Origin: an uncultured Clostridia bacterium
Lineage (GTDB): Bacteria > Bacillota_A > Clostridia > TANB77 > CAG-508
DNA length: 27,024 bases
Assembly: GCA_947588915.1 (NCBI GenBank)
Contig: CANPZA010000005.1
Location: 1-27,024 of the forward strand
Reading direction: 5' to 3'
In this document: positions 8,384-17,320 of the stretch, one piece after another
Layout of the letters: every line of letters starts with the position of its first letter
How positions within the stretch are numbered: position 1 is the stretch's first letter
Made by a program: the position numbers and the translations under genes
The notes under the pieces: generated by a model
What the model saw: only the letters and a program-made list of their open reading frames with translations
The model's database searches: none
What the model was told of the DNA's origin: nothing

Positions 8384-11144
8384 ATGGCATATCAAAATAA
8401 ATCGAAAAATGAAAAGCTAGAAGAAATAATAAATAATAATCAAAAAGTACAAAGAATACTTGAGTATAAAAGACAAGGATATACAAATGTTGAAATAGAA
8501 AGAATGCCAGATGTAGAACTTTCAAAGCAACAAATTTCTAATTATATTAGAAGATGCCTTGAATTAGGTTTGATAACACAAGAAGAAATAGATGAAGGAA
8601 AGAAATTAAAAGAAATAGAAAAGTTAAAGAAAAAAAAAAAAGTACAAAAAATATTGGAATATAAAAAACAAGGATATAAAGATACTCAAATAGGAAAGAT
8701 GCCAGATATAGGATTTTCACATACACAAATTTCTATTTATATTGGAAAATGTCTTGAATTAGATTTAATAACAAAAGAAGAAATAGATGAAGGAAAGAAA
8801 TTAAAAGAAATAGAAAAGTTAAAGAAAAATGAAAAAGTACAAAAAATATTGGAATATAAAAAACAAGGATATACACAGAATGAAATAGGAAAGATGCCAG
8901 ATATAGGACTTTCACAGACACAGATTTCTAATTATATTAGAAAATGCCTTGAATTAGGTTTAATAACACAAGAAGAAATAGATGAGGGATTAAAAAAAAG
9001 AACTGGAGATACAGAAAGAAAAAAAGTATTAGAATTAAAAAGAATAGAAGAGTTAAAGAAAAATGAAAAAGTACAAAAAATATTGGAATATAAAAAACAA
9101 GGATATACACACGATGAAATAGGAAAGATGCCAGATATAAGACTTTCAGGGGCACAAATTTCTATTTATATTAGAGAATGCCTTGAATTAGGTTTAATAA
9201 AACAAGAAGAAATTGATGAAGGAAAAAAGTCAAAAGAAATAGAAAAGTTAAAGAAAAATGAAAAAGTACAAAAAATATTGGAATATAAAAAACAAGGATA
9301 TAAAGATGCTGAAATAGGAAAGATGCCAGATATAGGACTTTCACAGACACAGATTTCTATTTATATTAAAAAATGCCTTGAATTAGGTTTAATAACACAA
9401 GAAGAAATAGATGAAGGAAAGAAATTAAAAGAAATAGAAAAGTTAAAGAAAAATAAAAAAGTACAAAAAATATTGGAATATAAAAAACAAGGATATAAAG
9501 ATACTCAAATAGGAAAGATGCCAGATATAGGACTTTCACATACACAAATTTCTAATTATATTAGAAAATGTCTTGAATTAAGCTTGATTACACTAGAAGA
9601 AATAAATAAAGGGAAAACAAAGAAAAAACGTGAAAGAGTAAAAAACAAGGCAAATGATGAAAGTACAAATAATATAAAAATAGATTTATCTTCATTATTT
9701 TCAAATTTAGTATTAGGGTATAGCAAAGGACAAATAATGAAGAAGATGAATATAACAAATGAAATATATCAACAGGGAGTAAAAATATTAATTAAACAAA
9801 AAAGACTAACACAACAAGAAATTGATGAATATAGGAGAAAAAGAAAAGAAGATAACGAAAATAAAATTTTAAAATATTTAAAAGATGGAAAATCAGATAC
9901 AGAGATTATTGAAGCATTAGATGATGTTTCTTTAGAATTAATAACACATGTAAAAAAAGAAAACAATATAACAGATGAAGATATTTTGGAATGGAGAAAT
10001 ACATCACCTAGTAAAATAAAACAAGTAGTTTTAATTGGGTTAAAGCGGTGCAATGACTTATGAAGAAATGATAAAAAGATTTCCAAAACAAAAGTTAACT
10101 GATAGTATAATTGAAGATTACAAATTTCAATTATTATCAGAAGGAAAAATAACTCAATACGAAATAACAAGATATACAAATGCTAGAAGAGAAAGAGAAA
10201 GAATTAGTAAAATAATACTTCAAGGAGAAGAACCAATAAAAAAGAAGAATGAAGATATAGAAAGAAAAAAAGAATTAGAACATAAATTTTTGAAATTAAA
10301 AAGAGAAATTGAAATTGAAGTTAGATTTGATAAAATACCTTCCGATGTAAAAAAAGATAAAATAAGACAATATGTAGAAACATGTTTTGTAATATATAAA
10401 AAAGAGAAAATATCAAAAATGGAGTTACAGTTTTTAGGAAGAGCATTAGAAAAAATACCTATCAATTACAAAGATATAGTAAGATATGCAAAAATGTGTT
10501 TTAGAATAGATGAATATGAACAAGCACTAAAAATGATAAGAAATATAGAAATAATGGAAAAAGTGTCAATATCGGAAGATGAAAAAGAATCTCTAAAACA
10601 AGTAGAAAATACATTGTCAAGATTTTGTAAAATAAGAGAAGCTATAAATATAATGAAAAAGGGAAATAGTTATGAAGAAGTAATTTCAGCAAAAACAGGA
10701 TTATCAATTGAAGAAATAAAATTCTTAAAGTATAAATTATATAGAAAATCAGATAGGTTCTTAGATATACAAACAAGAGATAAAATAATAAAAATTATAC
10801 TAGTAAATAAAAAACCTCCAATTGATAAGATAAGACAAAAATATGGAATAACTGATCTTGAAATGGAAGACATAGAAAGCCAAATCAAATTCGAAAAAGA
10901 ATTGATAGGTAAAAAAGATGGACAAGTGCAAATAAAAAAAGATTCTTGTATTAGAATAGTTGCATTATATACAAAAATAGGGAAAAACATTAATGAAATA
11001 GCAGACATTTTAGAAATTGACAACGAAGATGTGCAAAAAAATATAGAATTAGCTTTACAAGCAGGAATTATCACACAAGATCAATTACACGGGGTAAATA
11101 TTTTAAAACCACAAAAAATTAGTTTTGATAAGATAGAAAGGTAA
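8384..11144 (+). CDS. Large tandem HTH-like repeat protein, unknown function, complete with one +1 shift at CGGT
   Basis: I do not recognise a named family. The first frame starts with six close copies of a 65-residue module (78 residues for the third) from about residue 21 to 420. The module core is KVQKILEYKKQGY, E/QIGKMPDIGLS, QISxYIRKCLELGLIT, EEIDEGKK. Its helix-turn-helix rhythm suggests nucleic-acid binding, which is inference. Degenerate modules follow, for example KGQIMKKMNI..RLTQQEIDEY. The frame then ends at TGA unless CGGT at 10046 is read as one codon. The shifted frame completes the interrupted module (GLK-G-AMTYEEMIKRFP, then SEGKITQYEI) and holds a late module (INEIADILEI..LALQAGIITQDQL), giving 919 residues. 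The downstream part has no ribosome binding site of its own. The middle is Lys/Glu-rich. It lies between def and fmt, which are often adjacent in other bacteria. Confidence 0.8.
8444..9650 (+). repeat. Six in-frame tandem coding repeats (195-nt unit, one 234-nt unit)
   Basis: Units begin at about 8444, 8639, 8834, 9068, 9263 and 9458. Units 2 to 6 are highly similar at the nucleotide level, with shared runs such as AAAAAATATTGGAATATAAA and GGAAAGATGCCAGATATA. This implies recent duplication or gene conversion. The third unit carries a 13-codon insertion in its linker. Confidence 0.92.
10046..10049 (+). other. CGGT +1 shift site 8 (repeat protein, Gly555)
   Basis: AAG-CGGT-GCA-ATG joins the two frames inside one degenerate repeat module. 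This is the only CGGT among the sites. The evidence is internal repeat homology rather than a known family. Confidence 0.82.
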
Positions 11145-11155
11145 AGGAGAATGCA

Positions 11156-12112
11156 ATGTTAAATATTGTTTTTATGGGTACACCAGATTTTGCAAGGAAA
11201 AGTTTAGAACAAATATATGATGCTGGATATAATATTATAGGAGTAGTAACAAACCAAGATAAGCCTAAAGGTAGGGGAATGAAACTTACTCCATCAGAAG
11301 TAAAAATATTTGCCCAAGAAAAAGGATTAAGCATATATCAGCCTGAAAAAATAAGAAATAATGAGGAATTTATAAATGAAATAAGAAATCTAAATCCAGA
11401 TGTTATTTGTGTCGTAGCATATGGGAAGATATTACCACAAGAAATATTAGATATACCAAAATTAGGGTGTATTAATGTTCATGCATCACTCCTTCCTAAG
11501 TATAGAGGTGCTGCCCCAATACAATGGGCAATCATTAATGGAGATAAAACAACAGGTGTAACAACAATGTATATGGATGCAGGTATGGATACAGGAGATA
11601 TGATTTTAAGTGATGAAGTAAAAATTCAAGATGATGAAACAACAGGAGAACTTTGGAATAGGTTATCAGACATTGGTGGTAAATTATTAGTAAAAACTCT
11701 TAAATTAATTGAGAATAATAAGGTTATACGTAAAAAACAAGGGGAAGATTTTACATTAGCTCCAATGCTTTCTAAAGATATAGCTAAAATTGATTGGAAT
11801 AAAACAGCAGTTGAAATTAAAAATTTGGTAAGAGGATTAAATCCAATTATGGGAGCATATACATTTTTAAATGGCAAGAAAGTAAAATTTTGGAAAGTAG
11901 ATGTAGCTAAAGATGATGAAATAATTACAGAAAATTTAGATTTCCTAAGAAATGGAACAGTTATATTGTCAGATCAAAAAGATGGTTTATTTATAAAAAC
12001 AAAGCGAGAAATATTAAAAATATTAGAGATACAAGGTGAAAATAGCAAAAAAATGCCTATACAAGATTATTTAAGAGGGAATAATATACAAGAATTTGAA
12101 ATATTTGAATAA
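11156..12112 (+). CDS. fmt: Methionyl-tRNA formyltransferase
   Basis: Formylates initiator Met-tRNA using 10-formyl-THF, the product of Fhs encoded further downstream. The 318-residue product has IVFMGTPDFA at the N-terminus and VVTNQDKPKGRGMKLTPSEVK. The catalytic region is GCINVHASLLPKYRGAAPIQWAI with the Asn/His pair, followed by TTGVTTMYMDAGMDTGDM. A C-terminal OB-like domain includes LAPMLSKDIAKIDW. AAAGGAGA precedes the ATG, 11 bases after the repeat gene's stop. A terminator follows. It has no CGGN sites. Confidence 0.97.
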   Translation: MLNIVFMGTPDFARKSLEQIYDAGYNIIGVVTNQDKPKGRGMKLTPSEVKIFAQEKGLSIYQPEKIRNNEEFINEIRNLNPDVICVVAYGKILPQEILDIPKLGCINVHASLLPKYRGAAPIQWAIINGDKTTGVTTMYMDAGMDTGDMILSDEVKIQDDETTGELWNRLSDIGGKLLVKTLKLIENNKVIRKKQGEDFTLAPMLSKDIAKIDWNKTAVEIKNLVRGLNPIMGAYTFLNGKKVKFWKVDVAKDDEIITENLDFLRNGTVILSDQKDGLFIKTKREILKILEIQGENSKKMPIQDYLRGNNIQEFEIFE

Positions 12113-12130
12113 TATAATATATTTTTAAGG

Positions 12131-12171
12131 AATAATAAATAATTTTATAAAAGATTATTTATTATTTTTTT
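12131..12171 (+). terminator. Rho-independent terminator after fmt
   Basis: A 13-bp perfect stem AATAATAAATAAT / ATTATTTATTATT with a 10-nt loop, running into a T run. It closes the def/fmt transcript. A related hairpin occurs after the next gene. Confidence 0.85.
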
Positions 12172-12173
12172 AA

Positions 12174-12291
12174 TGAATAAAAAGAAATTTAATGCAAATA
12201 TTACAATTATGTTACATTTAAAATAATTATTGAAAACTAAAAAATTCTATGTTAAAATGTGATGTAAAGAAGTAGAGCAAAAATTACATAA
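12174..12291 (+). repeat. Promoter/leader cassette, copy 1
   Basis: 118 bases that recur at 14623-14740 with only about 4 substitutions and no gaps. The cassette contains a promoter and a possible 6-bp leader hairpin (ATGTAA at 12262 with TTACAT at 12284). It precedes a gene with a pilin-like N-terminus. Confidence 0.93.
12230..12258 (+). promoter_or_regulatory. Sigma-A promoter for the pilin-like LRR protein gene
   Basis: TTGAAA at 12230-12235, a 17-nt spacer and TAAAAT at 12253-12258, inside the duplicated cassette and conserved in both copies. Confidence 0.75.
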
Positions 12292-12316
12292 TCAAAAGAA
12301 GGAAAGAGGGAGAAAA

Positions 12317-14545
12317 ATGGACAAACATATAAGAAACAAAGGAATAACATTAATTGCATTGGTAATAACAATAATTATACTTTTAATATTAGCAACAATA
12401 ACAATTGTGGCTTTAACAGGAGATAATGGGATATTAGGAAAAGCAGAAGAAGCGAAATTTAAAGAAGAATTATCAAGATTACAAGAAGAATTAGAAAGAT
12501 TTAAATTAGCAAAAGTTTCAGAGACACAAGGAGAATTTGAAGAAACAACTTTGTCAGCAAATAAATTCTGGTTATATTATGAACCAGTAGAATATGTAGC
12601 AGATGGAACAATAAAAGAAGTAATGCCAAGTATAAGTAAAGAAATGCAAGAAAAAATAGAAGTATTAAATGGAGAAATATTATTTTCAGGAAGTGAAAAA
12701 GAAGTAGCATGGGCAAAAGAGTTAGGATTAAACAAAATAGTGAAAGTAGAAAATGGTGTACTATTATCAGATAACGATAATTTAAGTATATTGAGTGAGG
12801 ATGGAACATTTACAGTACCAAGTACAGTAAGAGTAATAGGAGAAGGTTCATTTGCAAAAGTAGAAGGAATAAGAAAAGTAATAATACCATATACAGTTAG
12901 TGAAATAGCTCAAAATGCATTTCAAGGAAATAAAACAATAGAAGAAGTGGTATTTCAAACAAAAGAAGTAAATGGAGAAGTAAAGGGCGTAACTAAAATA
13001 GGAGCTTCTGCATTTTCTACATGTACAGCATTAGCAAAGTTAGATTTACCAGAAACATTAACAACAGTGCAAGGAAATGCTTTTTCTGGTTGTAATAGTT
13101 TAGAAAGTGTAGAAATTCATAGTAATTGGACTTCTATTGGTGATGCAGTATTTTGTAATTGTACAAATTTACAAACGGCTAAACTTCCAGACACATTTAC
13201 TAAAATAGGATATAGATTTTTTGATAATTGTACGAAATTAAATAAAGTAAATTTTCCAGAAAGCATAAAATATATTGGGGCATTTGCTTTTCGAAGTTGT
13301 ATTAATTTGCAAGAAGTAATTTTGGGAGATTCAGTTTCAGAAATTGGAGATGGTGCTTTTAGTAGTTGTGAAGCATTGAAAAAAATTCATCTAGGTAAAT
13401 CAGTTCAAAAAATAGGTACAGATGTTTTTTCAAATTGTAAAAATCTAAAAGTTATAGATATAAATAGTGAAAATACTAATTTCAAATTTGCAGGGGGAGT
13501 ATTGTTAACTGGAGATGGAACTCAAATGATATATATATTGCCAAGTACTATACCAAAAACACAGACAGAATTCTCAATTCCTAAAGGAGTAACTACATTA
13601 AGTGGAAAATTTGCGACTGATTTCCCTCAAGTAACGAAACTAATAATTCCAGCAAGTGTAAATAGTATAGATATAGAAAATTTTTTAACGAATATAACTC
13701 GATTAGAAGTAGATAGTGTAAATGAAACATATTTAACAGAAAATAATAATCTCTATAGTAAAAATAAAGAAATTCTATATTATTATCTTGAAAATAATGA
13801 AACGGTAAACTTAGATAAAAAAGTTAAAGTAATTCAAGAAAAGGCTTTTAGCTCAAAATCACTTACAAATGTAAAAACAATAAATTTGATAAATGATATA
13901 ACAACAATAGGAAAAAATGCATTTGATGGAACTACTAATCTTGAAACTATTAATATAGGTATTAGTGTTAGCAATATTGATCCATTAAGTTTTGGATATA
14001 AGACAGATGCAAATATAATAATAGATGTAAATAATGATTATTATTTATATGAAAATAAAATTTTATATAATAAGGGTAAAGATAAAATAATTAGATATTT
14101 AGGAAAAAGTGTTGAAACATTTGCTATTCCTGATGGTGTTAGTGTAATAGGAGAGAATGCCTTTTATAATGCTAGTGCGATTAAAAAATTAGAAATGTCA
14201 GATAGTGTAACAGAACTTGAATCTAGTGCACTTTGCGGATGTGGATTAACAGAGATAAAATGGTCTAGTAATTTAACCATATTAGGAAATAGTTCATTAG
14301 CAAGTAATAAGTTTGTAAATATTGAAGTACCAAATGGAGTAACAACAATTGGAGAAGCTTGTTTTACTAATTGTTCTTTACTAGAAAAAATAAAAATCCC
14401 AAATAGTGTTAATACAATAGGAAGTAGATGTTTCTATAATTGTCCTAAATTAACTAGTGTAGAAATAGATAAAAAGAAAGGAGAGATAACTGGTTCTCCA
14501 TGGCAATTAACAATTGGAGATAGAGGAATAAAATGGCTTAGATAA
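12317..14545 (+). CDS. Surface protein: pilin-like N-terminus plus BspA-type leucine-rich repeats
   Basis: The 742-residue product starts with NKGITLIALVITIIILLIL, a type IV prepilin-like signal: short basic leader, a Gly cleavage point, then a long hydrophobic helix. The Glu usually at mature position 5 is Ala here. A charged helix (about residues 45-65) and a linker follow. From about residue 150 to the end come LRR_5/BspA-type repeats with the pattern I-x-x-x-AF-x-x-C-x-x-L-x-x-I-x-(L/I)-P-x-x-V-x-x-I. Examples are ASAFSTCTALAKLDLPE and SRCFYNCPKLTSVEI. LRR_5 proteins are typically exported surface or adhesion proteins. It has its own promoter and terminator. Codon style shifts from A-rich at the 5' end to more T-rich in the repeats, which may reflect modular assembly. 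There are no in-frame CGG. Confidence 0.85.
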   Translation: MDKHIRNKGITLIALVITIIILLILATITIVALTGDNGILGKAEEAKFKEELSRLQEELERFKLAKVSETQGEFEETTLSANKFWLYYEPVEYVADGTIKEVMPSISKEMQEKIEVLNGEILFSGSEKEVAWAKELGLNKIVKVENGVLLSDNDNLSILSEDGTFTVPSTVRVIGEGSFAKVEGIRKVIIPYTVSEIAQNAFQGNKTIEEVVFQTKEVNGEVKGVTKIGASAFSTCTALAKLDLPETLTTVQGNAFSGCNSLESVEIHSNWTSIGDAVFCNCTNLQTAKLPDTFTKIGYRFFDNCTKLNKVNFPESIKYIGAFAFRSCINLQEVILGDSVSEIGDGAFSSCEALKKIHLGKSVQKIGTDVFSNCKNLKVIDINSENTNFKFAGGVLLTGDGTQMIYILPSTIPKTQTEFSIPKGVTTLSGKFATDFPQVTKLIIPASVNSIDIENFLTNITRLEVDSVNETYLTENNNLYSKNKEILYYYLENNETVNLDKKVKVIQEKAFSSKSLTNVKTINLINDITTIGKNAFDGTTNLETINIGISVSNIDPLSFGYKTDANIIIDVNNDYYLYENKILYNKGKDKIIRYLGKSVETFAIPDGVSVIGENAFYNASAIKKLEMSDSVTELESSALCGCGLTEIKWSSNLTILGNSSLASNKFVNIEVPNGVTTIGEACFTNCSLLEKIKIPNSVNTIGSRCFYNCPKLTSVEIDKKKGEITGSPWQLTIGDRGIKWLR

Positions 14546-14575
14546 TAATTAATAAATATAATATTTAAAGAGTAA

Positions 14576-14621
14576 AGAATAATAAATAAATTTTTAGAGA
14601 ATTATTTATTGTTCTTTTTTT
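14576..14621 (+). terminator. Rho-independent terminator after the LRR protein gene
   Basis: AGAATAATAAATAA pairs with TTATTTATTGTTCT (one G-U pair) around a 12-nt loop, ending in a T run. The sequence resembles the terminator after fmt, so the duplicated block may include the terminator. Confidence 0.8.
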
Positions 14622-14622
14622 A

Positions 14623-14740
14623 TGAATAAAAAGAATATTAATGCAAATATTACAATTATGTTACATTTAAAATAATTATTGAAAAGTAAAAAATTCTATG
14701 TTAAAATGTGATGTAAAGAAGTAGAGCAAGAATTACATAA
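14623..14740 (+). repeat. Promoter/leader cassette, copy 2
   Basis: Second copy of the 118-bp element at 12174-12291, about 97% identical by eye. It precedes the second pilin-like gene. Confidence 0.93.
14679..14707 (+). promoter_or_regulatory. Sigma-A promoter for the second pilin-like gene
   Basis: TTGAAA at 14679-14684, a 17-nt spacer and TAAAAT at 14702-14707, identical in layout to copy 1. Confidence 0.75.
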
Positions 14741-14764
14741 CAAATGAAAAGGAAGGGAAAATAG

Positions 14765-16159
14765 ATGAAAAATAAGGGAATAACATTAATAGCATTAGTA
14801 ATAACAATAATAGTACTTTTGATATTATCTGCAGTAACAATTGCAATGTTAACAGGTGATGAAGGAATATTAACAAAAACAATAGATGCAAGAGATGCAC
14901 AAAATAATGGAACAGAAAAAGATCAAATAGGGTTAGCATATAATGCATCAAAGTTAGATAGCAAAGGAAAAGAAATAACAATAGATAAATTACAAGGAGA
15001 ATTACAAAAGTATGATAAAGATATAAAAGTAAGAAAAAATACTGAAGGATATAGAGTGACATATCCAAATGGAAATAAATATACAATAAATAAAGAAGGA
15101 AAAATAGAAGGACCAAATAAAATAGAACCAGTAAAAAAAGAAATAGAGCTAGGAGATTATGTGATATATGAACCAACAAAGGAAGATTTAGAAGGAAATA
15201 AACCAGTAGAAGAAACTAAATTAACATATACATCACCAAAAGAAACAGAAGCGACAGAAGAAGAAAAAGCAAAAGAGATATTAATAGGGCATGGGAATGG
15301 AAATAGTGACCAAAAATACACAGCAAAACCAAATACAGGAACAGAAAAAGGAGTAGGATGGAGAGTATTTGATATAGAAGGAGATAAAATAACATTAATA
15401 TCAGATAAAGTGGTAGAAAAAGATGAAGGAGAAAACAAAAATTTTATAATGCAAGGAATAAGAGGATATTTATATGCAGAGCAAGAATTACATGAAATAA
15501 GTAAAATATACGGATATGGATATGGGGCAGACACTACTATAGAGACAATATATACAATAGGAGGACCAGAAGATACACAAGAAGATGAAAATGGAAATCA
15601 AGTACCAATAACAAGAAAGATAACAGGATCAGGTGCAAGAAGTATAACAATGGATGATATAAATAAAAAGGCAGGAGTATATTTTGATAGTACAGATGGA
15701 AAACTGAAATATAGTGATGGTTCAGTAGACTCAAAGTATGGAAGTACTGAAAATCCAACAACACCATTATATTATGCAACATTAAATAGTGATGATAAAG
15801 CTTATCCAGGAAAAAGTAAAGATAAGAAAACAAATTTTAAACATACAATGTATGATTATTCTTTATATGGCGTAGACAAAAATTGTGGAGGGAATATAGT
15901 ATTAAATGTTGGACATTTTTGGGTAGCTGACCAAGCGATTAATATAGATACGGGTTTTATGCTATATGGATGTTCCTTTATTAGCTTGTCTTATGGAGTT
16001 CGTCATCATGCTTTGACTAAGGCTATTAGTGTGAATGTGGGAGCGGAAAATTTTAAACCAGATAACACTGCTGTCCGCCCATTGGTTATTTTAAAGCCTA
16101 ATGTTATAGATACAGAAGCAGGATATGATGAAGACATAGGAGGATGGAAGTTAAAATAA
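14765..16159 (+). CDS. Pilin-like surface protein, unknown C-terminal domain
   Basis: The 464-residue product opens with KNKGITLIALVITIIVLLIL, the same prepilin-like signal as the upstream LRR protein. A TMLTGDEGILTKT-type motif follows, closely matching LTGDNGILGKAEE in the neighbour. The body is charged and soluble: a YxVTYPNGNKYTINKEGKIEGP segment, then GVGWRVFDIEGDKITLISDKV, which recalls domains of clostridial surface proteins with a WRVL-x-VEG-x-x-x-TLIS pattern. It ends with NTAVRPLVILKPNVID and GYDEDIGGWKLK. The exact family is not assigned. It has its own promoter in the duplicated cassette. The part from about 15,880 to 16,080 uses noticeably more T- and G-rich codons than the A-rich remainder. 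Confidence 0.8.
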   Translation: MKNKGITLIALVITIIVLLILSAVTIAMLTGDEGILTKTIDARDAQNNGTEKDQIGLAYNASKLDSKGKEITIDKLQGELQKYDKDIKVRKNTEGYRVTYPNGNKYTINKEGKIEGPNKIEPVKKEIELGDYVIYEPTKEDLEGNKPVEETKLTYTSPKETEATEEEKAKEILIGHGNGNSDQKYTAKPNTGTEKGVGWRVFDIEGDKITLISDKVVEKDEGENKNFIMQGIRGYLYAEQELHEISKIYGYGYGADTTIETIYTIGGPEDTQEDENGNQVPITRKITGSGARSITMDDINKKAGVYFDSTDGKLKYSDGSVDSKYGSTENPTTPLYYATLNSDDKAYPGKSKDKKTNFKHTMYDYSLYGVDKNCGGNIVLNVGHFWVADQAINIDTGFMLYGCSFISLSYGVRHHALTKAISVNVGAENFKPDNTAVRPLVILKPNVIDTEAGYDEDIGGWKLK

Positions 16160-16217
16160 TTGAAAAATAAACTAGAAATTTTCATATAATTTTATAAAAA
16201 TGGTTGTAAAAACAAAA

Positions 16218-16259
16218 AAAAATTGATATACTTGTAACATATTAAGTATATCAATTTTT
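16218..16259. terminator. Perfect 16-bp palindrome between the pilin-like gene and the Asp23 operon
   Basis: AAAAATTGATATACTT pairs perfectly with AAGTATATCAATTTTT around a 10-nt loop. It probably terminates the upstream gene. It ends only a few bases before the Asp23 ribosome binding site and contains a TTGATA and TATATC pair spaced 18 nt apart. A promoter/operator role for the Asp23 operon is therefore also possible. Confidence 0.65.
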
Positions 16260-16275
16260 GATAGGAGGTTTTAGT

Positions 16276-16704
16276 ATGAGTGATGAAAATCAAAAGAAAG
16301 AAGAAGAAATAGTAGAAATAGAAGGAGAAATAAAAACAGAAAATGAAGGAATAAAAATATCAAATGATGTTGTAGCAGTAATTGCAGGAGTGGCAGTATC
16401 AGAAGTACCAGGAGTATCTGGTATGTCTGGAGGATTTGCAGGAGGAATATCAGAAGTATTAAGTGGAAAGAAAAATTTAGCAAAAGGAATTAAAGTTGAG
16501 GTTGAAGAAAATATAGCAAAAATAGATGTAAACATAATAGTAGAATATGGTTCAAGAATACCAGATGTAGCATATGAAATTCAAAATAGAGTAAAAAAAG
16601 CAGTAGAAAGCATGACAGGTTTAATTGTTGAAGAAGTCAATGTACATGTACAAGGAGTAAACACAGATACAGCAAAAGAAGAACAAGAAGATGAAAATAA
16701 TTAA
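16276..16704 (+). CDS. Asp23/Gls24-family envelope stress protein
   Basis: The 142-residue product belongs to the Asp23 (DUF322) family, which coats the cytoplasmic membrane through the anchor AmaP. Visible signature: acidic N-terminus, then IKISNDVVAVIAGVAVSEVPGVSGMSGGF, VEENIAKIDVNIIVEYGSRIPDVAYEIQNRVKKAVESMTGL and VEEVNVHVQGV. The frame is open from a TTG at 16258. I choose ATG 16276, which has AGGAGG 7 nt upstream. It is the first gene of the Asp23, AmaP, DUF2273, nusB, xseA, xseB run, a standard Clostridia arrangement. Confidence 0.95.
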   Translation: MSDENQKKEEEIVEIEGEIKTENEGIKISNDVVAVIAGVAVSEVPGVSGMSGGFAGGISEVLSGKKNLAKGIKVEVEENIAKIDVNIIVEYGSRIPDVAYEIQNRVKKAVESMTGLIVEEVNVHVQGVNTDTAKEEQEDENN

Positions 16705-16735
16705 AAATATAATAAAGATAGTAGGAGGAAATGAA

Positions 16736-17287
16736 ATGAAAATTTTAGAAAAAATCACATTAATTATTTATTCAAATCTTATTTTAATATTATCAATCAT
16801 CCTATGCTTATTAGTATTTGGATGGTTAGATATAGATCTAGTAGGAGATATTATAACAAAAAATATTACAGGTGATACATCAAGCAAAGTAATACTTGGA
16901 GTAAGTGTCGTATTTATTTTATTATCAATAAAATGTATATTCTTTGATTCATCATCTAGAGAGCAAATAAAGGAAAGACAAGGAGTACTTCTAGAAAATG
17001 AAAGTGGAAAACTTATGATTTCAAAAGAAACAATAGAAAATTTAGTAAACTCAGTTGCTCTAAACTTCCAAAGTGCAGAAGATGTAACAACTAGAATAGA
17101 ATTAGATAAAGAAAACAATGTAAAAGTCTATGTAAACTTAATAGTTAATGAAGAAGCTATAATAAAAGACCTATCAGCAAATTTACAATCAAGAATAAAA
17201 GAAAAAGTAAAATCTGCGACTGATTTAGAAGTAAAAGAAGTAAATATAACAATTAAAAAAGTTGCCCCAAAAAGAGATGAACAATAA
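16736..17287 (+). CDS. amaP: Alkaline shock response membrane anchor protein AmaP
   Basis: The 183-residue product has two N-terminal membrane helices (about residues 8-28 and 50-70). A cytoplasmic Asp23-like domain follows, with ISKETIENLVNSVALNFQSAEDVTTRI and VKVYVNLIVNEEA, ending in LEVKEVNITIKKV. This is the AmaP layout, anchoring the Asp23 protein encoded just upstream. An in-frame ATG at 16691 overlaps the preceding gene; AGGAGG at 16723-16728, 7 nt before ATG 16736, decides the start. Confidence 0.88.
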   Translation: MKILEKITLIIYSNLILILSIILCLLVFGWLDIDLVGDIITKNITGDTSSKVILGVSVVFILLSIKCIFFDSSSREQIKERQGVLLENESGKLMISKETIENLVNSVALNFQSAEDVTTRIELDKENNVKVYVNLIVNEEAIIKDLSANLQSRIKEKVKSATDLEVKEVNITIKKVAPKRDEQ

Positions 17288-17320
17288 TTTAAAATTTGAA
17301 AGAAAGGAATGTGATTACAA

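Noticed and set aside
8444..9650. CRISPR-like or non-coding tandem array
   Set aside because: The repeats are 195-nt coding units in one open frame with amino-acid-level conservation and no spacer structure.
10053..11144. Separate downstream gene starting at ATG 10053
   Set aside because: There is no ribosome binding site before it, and the repeat module runs continuously across the CGGT junction.
12262..12289. Riboswitch in the duplicated leader
   Set aside because: Only a 6-bp hairpin is visible and no known riboswitch core motif could be recognised.
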